11,807 nt of DNA from Pseudomonadota bacterium (GTDB taxonomy: Bacteria > Desulfobacterota > Syntrophia > Syntrophales > JADFWA01). Made by a program: the position numbers and the translations under genes. The notes under the pieces were generated by a model that ran no database searches, had not been told where the DNA came from, and saw only the letters and a program-made list of their open reading frames with translations. Location of the stretch: assembly GCA_030610915.1 (NCBI GenBank), contig JAUWQS010000024.1:1-11807 (forward strand), in the 5' to 3' direction. Shown here piece by piece: positions 1-5,319 of the stretch; within the stretch, counting starts at the first letter, position 1; each line of letters begins with the position of its first letter.

Positions 1-372
1 GAAGGCAAGGGCTCCGATGCTTTTCAGGGAAACAAGATCAGGAAGACATGTCTTCTTTAAATAGTCAGAACCGTAGTGAAGGATAGGAAAGGCAAGCAGG
101 AAATTTTCAAGCAGCATCAGAGAGGGAACAGTAGAGGCATAAGCCAATTCCTTAAGCGCCATCATCATGTTGGTAAGCAAACCACCTTCACCTCCATATT
201 CTTCGGGAAATGCGGACTTCAAAATACCCAATGATAAAAACTTTTCTTTGATGTGATCGGGAAGGTCTCCCTCTTCATCAATCTTTCTGTGGAAAGGCAA
301 AAGTTCATTCCTTGCAAATCTCCTGATCGTCTTTTTCATCTCTGATTCTTCATAAGCAAAATCGTTTTTCAT
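1..372 (-). CDS. Acyl-CoA dehydrogenase, N-terminal part (cut by window edge)
   Basis: Flavin-dependent acyl-CoA dehydrogenases make the trans-2,3 double bond in the first step of beta-oxidation or of branched-chain or aromatic acid breakdown. Only the first 124 residues are in the window; the reading frame is open to base 1. The protein starts MKNDFAYEESEMKKTIRRFA and continues with the all-helical N-terminal domain typical of the family, including the block SLGILKSAFPEEYGGEGG (about residues 47-64). The last visible residues, GALAF, match the start of the usual 'A-(L/F)-T-E-P' strand that contacts the FAD and substrate. The ATG at 372 is preceded by a purine-rich GAGGTGAGGG. The gene begins 52 bp after the metallo-hydrolase stop on the same strand, so co-transcription is likely. 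The substrate cannot be told, and the catalytic glutamate lies outside the window. The family assignment is fairly secure. Confidence 0.85.
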   Translation of the reverse strand, partial: MKNDFAYEESEMKKTIRRFARNELLPFHRKIDEEGDLPDHIKEKFLSLGILKSAFPEEYGGEGGLLTNMMMALKELAYASTVPSLMLLENFLLAFPILHYGSDYLKKTCLPDLVSLKSIGALAF

Positions 373-424
373 AAAAACACCCTCACCTCTCAAAACTACT
401 CCTTCTGAATACTGGCTTCCTTTT

Positions 425-1429
425 TTAAGATAATATTTTTGATGTATCCGCGGTGAACAGATGTTGTTTCGCTTGCCGGTCTTCTTTGATTATTCCCATC
501 CTTTCTAACTCTGTCAGGTGCACATAAGTCTCATTGATAGCCTGATATTTTTCAAACTCATGTAAATCTCTCCCGAAAATGTCGAGAGAAACCTCAAAGG
601 TTGTCTTGCTGCCTCCCTTCAGGGAGTTGAGGATTGATTCAGATCGAAGGCGGTGATACTCCTTGATCTCTTTTATTCTTTCATCTAAATTTGAAAAGGG
701 CTCTCCGTGTGCCGGATAGATCATTTCTACAAGCATGTCCTGTATCCTGGGCAACGAATTGAGAAAGCTGTGTAATAAAAGAAAATCCGGAGCACAGGGA
801 TCCGGGATTAGTGTGGGGATGATACCTGGCAGAATATGATCTCCTGAAAGGAGAAGACGTTCTTTTTGGAAGAAGAAGCATATATGGCCGCGGGTATGCC
901 CAGGAGTCAAAATTACTTCAAAAGAGGTATTGCCAATGCTGACTCTTTGTTGATCCCTGAGAAATCTGTCTGCCTCGAAAGGTGCTGTGGCCTCTGCAAA
1001 CCGGATGAAAAGATTTTTTGTCATATCGATTGTTTTTTCTGTAACTCCCTGCCGAATGTGTAGTGAATGAAGACGCTTTGAAAATGGATCGGTGTCTTTT
1101 CGATTGAGCATGGATTGGTAGTCGACCTGTGACATATGGATCGTTGCACCCGATATTTTCTTTATCTTACCGGCGATACCGCAGTGATCGGCGTGAAAAT
1201 GGGTCAGGAAGATAAGATCTATATCCTGGATGGAGTGACTAATGGTCTTCAGAGAGGCGTCAAGCTCGGCAAGGGAGCCACGTAAATCAATGCCTGTATC
1301 GAACAACGCCACCTTCCCGTCATGAATCAATGCGTAAACGTTGACGTGGTTAAGGCGAAAAGGTAAAGGCAGGGTAATCATATAAAAATTTTTACGTATC
1401 TCCCGAATAGAGGATTTCAAGTCATCCAT
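425..1429 (-). CDS. Metallo-beta-lactamase-fold hydrolase, LACTB2-like, with C-terminal winged-helix domain
   Basis: A 334-residue soluble protein. The N-terminal MBL fold carries a complete two-metal site: THFHADH (H77, H79, D81, H82), H178 in TPGHTRGH, D197 in SGDH and H241 in YPAHGEPF. The last ~80 residues (EYHRLRSESILNSL onward, ending in LTELERMGIIKED) look like the beta-lactamase-associated winged helix that follows the MBL domain in LACTB2-like and related hydrolases. Members of this group act as thioester hydrolases, glyoxalase II-like enzymes or RNases, so the substrate is open. Placement just ahead of an acyl-CoA dehydrogenase makes a thioester-type role plausible but unproven. No signal peptide is visible. 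The ATG at 1429 has only a modest Shine-Dalgarno-like AAGG. The 151-bp gap to the upstream ATPase gene is largely filled by an inverted-repeat element, so this gene may once have been closer to the train upstream. Confidence 0.85.
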   Translation of the reverse strand: MDDLKSSIREIRKNFYMITLPLPFRLNHVNVYALIHDGKVALFDTGIDLRGSLAELDASLKTISHSIQDIDLIFLTHFHADHCGIAGKIKKISGATIHMSQVDYQSMLNRKDTDPFSKRLHSLHIRQGVTEKTIDMTKNLFIRFAEATAPFEADRFLRDQQRVSIGNTSFEVILTPGHTRGHICFFFQKERLLLSGDHILPGIIPTLIPDPCAPDFLLLHSFLNSLPRIQDMLVEMIYPAHGEPFSNLDERIKEIKEYHRLRSESILNSLKGGSKTTFEVSLDIFGRDLHEFEKYQAINETYVHLTELERMGIIKEDRQAKQHLFTADTSKILS

Positions 1430-1448
1430 CCTGTGCCTTAGGCAACTA

Positions 1449-1539
1449 TGATGGACTCGTAAAAAGTCGAAATTGCTCCCTCTCCCTCCCTTTAATCCAC
1501 TCCCGCCAGGGGGGAATCTGACTTTTTACGAAACCGTCA
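1449..1539. mobile_element. MITE-like element, 91 bp, with ACTA direct repeats
   Basis: The ends are imperfect 20-bp inverted repeats: TGATGGACTCGTAAAAAGTC at 1449-1468, and the complement of TGACGGTTTCGTAAAAAGTC at 1520-1539 (17 of 20 positions identical, the inner 11 perfect). ACTA flanks both sides (1445-1448 and 1540-1543), consistent with a 4-bp target-site duplication. The centre is pyrimidine-rich (CCCTCTCCCTCCC) and holds no ORF. It sits between the ATPase and MBL genes. It is read as a non-autonomous transposable element; a plain intergenic stem-loop is the alternative. Confidence 0.65.
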
Positions 1540-1580
1540 ACTATAAAATAATGTTATGAAGTGAGCTAAGACATCTAAAA

Positions 1581-2507
1581 TTAAGATAACAGTTTCATTG
1601 TAATTTCATAGGTGCAGGCAAGTGCATCGCTCGACTGATCAAGCCTGGTAAGAGCCACCATGCCGGAAGTTGCCGCATAAACGTATCTATCATAATCCAC
1701 TCCACCCAGGTCAGTGCAGTGCACCATCAAATACTTTTCAGCGACAAGTTGTATAATGCGACCTGCATTTTTATCCTTGGGATTTCTGACCATGTTGGTG
1801 ATCATCTCCGGATGGATTTCCTTAATCTCTTTTCGCAAAGATTCCGCCACATCTTCTCCGCTCAACTCCTGAATGAATTGAAAAAGTTCTTTGACTGTCT
1901 GCATCTTAAGCTCATTTTTTGTATCTATGGAGGTCTTAATAAGGGCATGGAGAGATGGATCACGGCTGGAAAGCCGGCTTAATTTCCGGTAAACTGCATT
2001 TCTGACAAAGGCATATGTATTCTGGATCGATGTAGGTTGTGGAGTCAGGACGGCGATTTTTTTATCGGCAACAAGAAAAAAATCCAGTACGTTGAAGGAA
2101 GTTCCAGCTCCAAGATCAAGCACGATATAGTCTGCATCCAGCAAGGAGATATTCTGTATGATCTTTGTTTTTTGGGCAAATTGGAGATTTGCCAGGGAGA
2201 GAATCTCGCTCGCTCCGCTGATGAGGCGAAGATTCTCTATCTCTGTGTTGATGCAGATATCTTCTAATGAATTATACTTCTTTGTGATAAAGTCGTTGAT
2301 GGTGCGAGGGGGACTCTTGATTCCGAGGAGGGTATGGAGATTGGCTCCGCCCAGATCAACATCCATGAGTATGGTTTGCTTGCCCATTCGGGCCAACCAG
2401 AAAGCCAGAAAAATACTTATGGTGCTTTTTCCAACACCTCCCTTTCCTCCGCCGACTGCCCATACTTTCGCACCCGGGTTCCCGCTTACTTTATCACTTT
2501 TTCCCAT
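1581..2507 (-). CDS. MinD/ParA-family (FlhG-like) P-loop ATPase
   Basis: A 308-residue cytosolic SIMIBI-class ATPase. The deviant Walker A motif GGGKGGVGKST spans residues 19-29, with the signature lysine K22 that acts in trans in the ATP dimer and the P-loop K27. Switch I (ILMDVDLGGANLHTLLG) has D49 and D51, and Walker B (YIVLDLGAG) has D131. The spacing and the LGGANLHTLLG block resemble MinD/FlhG proteins, which position division sites or flagella, more than plasmid ParA. No clear C-terminal amphipathic membrane-targeting helix is seen, so membrane recruitment may need a partner. No ParB- or MinC/E-like gene is in view. The partners in the train are a cNMP/PilZ protein, a coiled-coil protein and an AMIN membrane protein. 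The ATG at 2507 has AAGGG upstream. The 223-bp leader to the PilZ gene is mostly a 185-bp inserted element. Confidence 0.88.
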   Translation of the reverse strand: MGKSDKVSGNPGAKVWAVGGGKGGVGKSTISIFLAFWLARMGKQTILMDVDLGGANLHTLLGIKSPPRTINDFITKKYNSLEDICINTEIENLRLISGASEILSLANLQFAQKTKIIQNISLLDADYIVLDLGAGTSFNVLDFFLVADKKIAVLTPQPTSIQNTYAFVRNAVYRKLSRLSSRDPSLHALIKTSIDTKNELKMQTVKELFQFIQELSGEDVAESLRKEIKEIHPEMITNMVRNPKDKNAGRIIQLVAEKYLMVHCTDLGGVDYDRYVYAATSGMVALTRLDQSSDALACTYEITMKLLS

Positions 2508-2543
2508 TTAACACCCTTCTTTGAGGAGATAGAAGCATCACGC

Positions 2544-2728
2544 GTAACTACTCAGGTTCACGGTTCAGGGTTAAGCTGATGGAAAAAGGCTCATCTCCGA
2601 GATGAATGCGGAGTTCCTCCGGCTCTTGCGATACGCAGACTGTTTTGCACGGAAGTCTGGAGTAAGCGCTATGTCGCCCTGGATGCGACCAACCGTTGAA
2701 TAGTGAACCTGACAATCTGGGTAGTTAC
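2544..2728. mobile_element. IS66-type MITE, 185 bp, with 8-bp target duplication CATCACGC
   Basis: The element begins GTAACTACTCAGGTTCAC (2544-2561) and ends with an inverted, interrupted version, GTGAACCTGA then GGTAGTTAC (2703-2728). The 8-mer CATCACGC flanks it exactly on both sides (2536-2543 and 2729-2736). IS66-family elements are known for ends starting GTAA and for 8-bp target duplications, so this fits a transposase-less IS66 derivative. Inside are short stems: CATCTC/GAGATG (2592-2604), CGGAG/CTCCG (2609-2621) and CAGACT/AGTCTG (2636-2659). There is no convincing ORF. The right target copy contains the stop codon of the PilZ gene, so the insertion left that protein's end intact. Confidence 0.75.
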
Positions 2729-2730
2729 CA

Positions 2731-3897
2731 TCACGCCTTCATAAGTGATTCCCACAGGTTGAAGATGAGATTATCAGCCTCGTTGCTTCCATAACAGTAT
2801 TTTTTTAGACGCTCACGATCGAGCACTGTCATGTCTTTGAACTCTACACCCACTACTACGGTTGTTCTCTCTTCATCAGAAACCTCCTTGCTCCAGACAA
2901 TTGTGCCAAGAATGTTGAGCGCCTCTTCCGCTTCAGGGACACTAACCTGGATATTGACGTCTCTGCCTACAATGTTGGCGGAGGGACCGGTCAGATACCT
3001 GGCGCCCATAACCACACAAGCCCCACCTAACGACATATTTCTGGTAATCCCTTCAACGATTAAAGGATTTTTGTTGCCGTCCCTGTCTGTGAAGCTTCTG
3101 AGCTTTATCTTTGTTGGAACTTCATATCGGACTATCTTCCTCACCGTGTGCGAAGAGCCTTTTTTCCCTGATTCAGACTGTGCCTTATACATCTCCTCTA
3201 ACAGAAGTTCAACATTAGGGTATTCTCCGCAAATCTTCGTTAGCCTCAGTTTTGAAATTTTAACTAATTCCACACGGGTAATTGTGTCAATATCTGATCG
3301 AGACCTCTTTTCTTCTTCAAATGGATAGATATCGCCAAAAAAATCGTTTTCTGTCAGATCCGTATCGGATATTTTTCTGACCTCTTCTTCTGAATAATGA
3401 TAGGTTCTTTTGTTTAATGCTCCCGACACAATAAAATTAATGTCGTTTTCCGCATCATAAAACTTTTTCACACGCTTGCCGGCGGATAAACGGATCTGCA
3501 CCATTCCATCAATGACGGCTGCAATCTCGGGGTATGACATCTTCGCAAAAAAATTGTGAATGTGCATATCCTCGAATATGCCTTCACGAAGGGCTGAATG
3601 GAAGGCCAGGCCTTCGTGATACGAAGGCCTGGCGATCTGCCACTCCGAGATTTTGGACGCAATGGCCTGTAATGTCATGCCCACATCGATGAAAAGTCCA
3701 GCCGCTTCTCTGTATTCATCAACGGCGGCATCGAACGACTTTTCTCTTGCCAGCAAGTCGGCAAAGGCTTTATGGAATGCCGGATTCCCGGGGAAGATAT
3801 CGAGCATTTTTTCAAATTCACCAATGGAATCTATCGCGATAGAACCGTCAAGAAAGCGATTGATGATGTGGCTTCGTCTCTCAACCTGATTGTTCAA
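2731..3897 (-). CDS. TPR-like / cNMP-binding-like / PilZ three-part regulatory protein
   Basis: A 388-residue soluble protein. Residues ~25-95 form helical TPR-like pairs (FEKMLDIFPGNPAFHKAFADLLA). Residues ~115-240 resemble a cyclic-nucleotide-binding (CRP-type) domain: FFAKMSYPEIAAVIDGM, then NDINFIVSGAL and NDFFGDIYPF. The phosphate-binding cassette is altered (FGD at 187-189 instead of FGE, and RSD at 200-202 instead of RSA), so ligand binding is uncertain. Residues ~250-370 are a PilZ domain with both c-di-GMP motifs intact: R253-x3-R257 and N287-x-S289-x2-G292. No DNA-binding helix-turn-helix is evident. The start is TTG at 3897, chosen because GGAGGTGA, a full match to the 16S anti-Shine-Dalgarno, lies 6 nt upstream (after GGAGG); the next in-frame Met is residue 31. 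It probably senses c-di-GMP and passes the signal to train partners such as the MinD-like ATPase (inference). Confidence 0.82.
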   Translation of the reverse strand: MNNQVERRSHIINRFLDGSIAIDSIGEFEKMLDIFPGNPAFHKAFADLLAREKSFDAAVDEYREAAGLFIDVGMTLQAIASKISEWQIARPSYHEGLAFHSALREGIFEDMHIHNFFAKMSYPEIAAVIDGMVQIRLSAGKRVKKFYDAENDINFIVSGALNKRTYHYSEEEVRKISDTDLTENDFFGDIYPFEEEKRSRSDIDTITRVELVKISKLRLTKICGEYPNVELLLEEMYKAQSESGKKGSSHTVRKIVRYEVPTKIKLRSFTDRDGNKNPLIVEGITRNMSLGGACVVMGARYLTGPSANIVGRDVNIQVSVPEAEEALNILGTIVWSKEVSDEERTTVVVGVEFKDMTVLDRERLKKYCYGSNEADNLIFNLWESLMKA

Positions 3898-3908
3898 TGC
3901 TCACCTCC
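3898..3908 (-). promoter_or_regulatory. Strong ribosome binding site that decides a TTG start
   Basis: On the minus strand GGAGGTGA (3908 down to 3901) precedes TTG at 3897. The match to the 16S 3' tail is perfect over eight bases, and GGAGG is 6 nt from the start codon. It lies just outside the inserted element 3917-4059, so the insertion did not destroy it. Confidence 0.75.
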
Positions 3909-3916
3909 GGCTAAAT

Positions 3917-4059
3917 AGTGCCTGAACGAAAACTGTCTTTTTCGCCCATATCTGCGTCAGACTCAAACTTTAATCCTCAAAATACTCAATGTATTCCTGC
4001 GGTTAAAATTTTCGTCTTCCTTGATCTGAACCAAAAATCCTATTTTTCGTTCGGGCACT
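3917..4059. mobile_element. MITE-like element, 143 bp, overlapping the 3' end of the coiled-coil gene
   Basis: The 16-bp ends are inverted repeats with one mismatch: AGTGCCTGAACGAAAA at 3917-3932, and the complement of AGTGCCCGAACGAAAA at 4044-4059. AAAT flanks both sides (3913-3916 and 4060-4063), which fits a 4-bp target duplication; a TA duplication one base further in is an alternative reading. Subterminal TTTTT blocks are also mirrored. There is no transposase, and the only coding content is the tail of the coiled-coil ORF on the minus strand. It fills almost all of the gap to the PilZ gene. Confidence 0.72.
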
Positions 4060-4368
4060 AAATATTTTCCCATGCTTAACGTATCTGATGATGGCGTCTA
4101 TACGCTCATTTATGGTCTCGCTTTTTTTATGAGAGAGGCGTATTATTTTATATATCGACTTAATCCTCATATCGAATTTCAGCAACATTTCAGATAGTTG
4201 GGCAATGTGTTCGCCCATGGATACAACCTGTTTCTGAATATCTTCCAATGTGGCGCCGGATGTGGCGGGAGATTGTTCGCTTTTAAACGCTTTTATCAGT
4301 TTTTCGAGGTCGTCTTTTTCCTCTTCCGAGAGTCCAACATTCAATTCTGTTTGAGTTTCGTCAACCAT
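4003..4368 (-). CDS. Small coiled-coil protein of unknown function with an element-derived C-terminus
   Basis: A 121-residue hydrophilic protein that I do not recognise. Residues ~10-30 are acidic and helical (LSEEEKDDLEKLIKAFKS), followed by a Ser/Thr/Pro-containing linker. Residues ~41-98 are strongly helical with heptad-like hydrophobics (LEDIQKQVVSMGEHIAQLSE onward), as in a coiled coil. There is no signal peptide or membrane segment. The ATG at 4368 was chosen because GGAGA lies 7 nt upstream; an in-frame TTG at 4386 would add six residues but has no such site. The start is 14 bp after the AMIN gene stop, implying translational coupling. Residues S104-F121 (SARTKNRIFGSDQGRRKF) and the stop codon lie inside the inverted-repeat element 3917-4059, so the native C-terminus was probably different or longer. 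A scaffold or adaptor between the AMIN protein and the cytosolic partners is conceivable but only a guess. Confidence 0.7.
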   Translation of the reverse strand: MVDETQTELNVGLSEEEKDDLEKLIKAFKSEQSPATSGATLEDIQKQVVSMGEHIAQLSEMLLKFDMRIKSIYKIIRLSHKKSETINERIDAIIRYVKHGKIFSARTKNRIFGSDQGRRKF

Positions 4369-4382
4369 GGCGCTTTCTCCGA

Positions 4383-5087
4383 TCAAGTTCGATCATACTT
4401 TTTCATTTCTTCCTTGATCTTGGAATCTATGGAAAATACTCTTTCATCCGATGTCCCATCCGAATCAAAAAATTTACCGGTATTTGTCGGATCAGTTGCG
4501 CGTATTTTCTGCAATAGCTTGAAACTCAGTAAGGCCAGAATAATGACGGTGATAACATTTAACATGACTAATACGATCAACAAAGATATCTGCAACCGGC
4601 CGGATTTGGAGGCGGGGGAAAGAGATTTGTTTTCTGCCTCGGGCGCTGTCAATATCCTGTCGAAAGGTTTCCGGGGCGTAAAAGCTGTTTGATCTTCATT
4701 CCCCCAGTATATGTCTAAAACAACCCGATCGGGACTGAAAAGAGAGAAAAAATTGAGTTTAAAATCTGGTGAAGGGAGGGTAACACTGGCGGTTAAATGG
4801 GGTCCTCGCTGGATAAGTTCAACGGCGCCAACCCGCCTGGTTCTCTCGTGAAATTTTTGGAAAGGTAGAGCCTCTGTGGTGGCGCTATCAAAAAAAACAA
4901 GGGAGAATTTCCCCTTGCCTTTTATAACAGGTTCCTGAAACCGGACATGACCATCGAATTCAAATACAATTCTTGTAAATGTTTTATGTTCGCCAATTCT
5001 GATATGTCTTAACTGAGCGGCTTCAGCCGGGATGACCTGCAGCCACATAATGGTTAAGGCACATAGCAGTGTTAACCATGCTTTCAT
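4383..5087 (-). CDS. AMIN-domain protein with signal peptide and C-terminal membrane anchor
   Basis: A 234-residue envelope protein. The N-terminus MKAWLTLLCALTIMWLQVIPAEA is a signal peptide with a plausible AXA cleavage site near residue 24. Residues ~26-127 (LRHIRIGEHKTFTRIVFEFDG onward, ending in SPDRVVLDIYW) are a beta-rich AMIN domain, the module that places AmiC amidases and type IV pilus or secretion secretins (PilQ) on the cell wall. Residues ~165-192 form one membrane helix, followed by a ~40-residue charged cytoplasmic tail ending EEMKKYDRT. There is no amidase or secretin domain, so it is probably a localisation or anchor factor. The ATG at 5087 was chosen for AAGGA five nt upstream and the signal peptide that follows; the in-frame ATG at 5126 and TTG at 5183 lack a good site. 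It heads the leftward train, diverges from polA, and its stop is 14 bp from the coiled-coil gene. Confidence 0.8.
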   Translation of the reverse strand: MKAWLTLLCALTIMWLQVIPAEAAQLRHIRIGEHKTFTRIVFEFDGHVRFQEPVIKGKGKFSLVFFDSATTEALPFQKFHERTRRVGAVELIQRGPHLTASVTLPSPDFKLNFFSLFSPDRVVLDIYWGNEDQTAFTPRKPFDRILTAPEAENKSLSPASKSGRLQISLLIVLVMLNVITVIILALLSFKLLQKIRATDPTNTGKFFDSDGTSDERVFSIDSKIKEEMKKYDRT

Positions 5088-5123
5088 GCTTGTCCTTTTG
5101 AAATTGCTACCTTTTTTACTGTA

Positions 5124-5139
5124 CATAGTTATAACTATG
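5124..5139. promoter_or_regulatory. Perfect 16-bp palindrome, possible operator
   Basis: CATAGTTATAACTATG is its own reverse complement. It lies 36 bp upstream of the AMIN start and overlaps the best -10-like element for that gene. Such a dyad could bind a dimeric regulator. No known regulator consensus is recognised. Confidence 0.4.
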
Positions 5140-5158
5140 CCACTATCCCGGATGAAAA
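5129..5158 (-). promoter_or_regulatory. Candidate promoter for the leftward gene train
   Basis: On the minus strand TTTTCA (5158-5153) is followed after 18 nt by TTATAA (5134-5129), giving a leader of roughly 35 nt to the AMIN ATG. The -35 match is partial, so this is only a candidate. Confidence 0.3.
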
Positions 5159-5254
5159 TTAATACAATGTGCCGGATAAGCAATAACCGGGAGAGTAAAA
5201 AAAAAATGATTGTATGTCAAGGAGATATCATATATCGGCAAATTCGGGACCGAT

Positions 5255-5283
5255 TTTCTGTGGTGTTTGCATTCATATATACT
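5255..5283 (+). promoter_or_regulatory. Candidate promoter for polA
   Basis: A good -10-like TATACT (5278-5283) is preceded by a weak -35, TTTCTG (5255-5260), at 17-nt spacing. The predicted leader to the GTG at 5320 is about 30 nt. The evidence is weak, and TTTGCA (5266-5271) with GATATT (5288-5293) is an alternative pair. Confidence 0.3.
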
Positions 5284-5309
5284 ATGTGATATTTCACTGT
5301 GGTATTTTT

Positions 5310-5319
5310 AGAGGTTGCT
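5310..5319 (+). promoter_or_regulatory. Ribosome binding site that decides the polA start
   Basis: AGAGG (5310-5314) is five nt from GTG at 5320. The upstream in-frame GTG at 5299 has no such site, so the shorter protein starting at 5320 is preferred. Confidence 0.6.

Noticed and set aside
2158..2511. A 117-codon plus-strand ORF opposite the MinD-like ATPase
   Set aside because: It is a shadow of a gene with clear Walker motifs and has no ribosome binding site or recognisable domain.
2544..2728. Integron attC site or retron RNA for the structured 185-bp region
   Set aside because: The ends lack the RYYYAAC/GTTRRRY pair, there is no integrase or reverse transcriptase nearby, and the 8-bp target duplication explains the region better as a transposable element.
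2831..3328. A 165-codon plus-strand ORF opposite the PilZ gene
   Set aside because: Its Ser/Thr-rich low-information composition is typical of antisense frames, and the minus-strand protein has clear domain motifs.
5088..5183. A longer AMIN protein starting at TTG 5183 or ATG 5126
   Set aside because: Neither has a good ribosome binding site, and both would place a charged stretch before a normal signal peptide; ATG 5087 has AAGGA at 5 nt.
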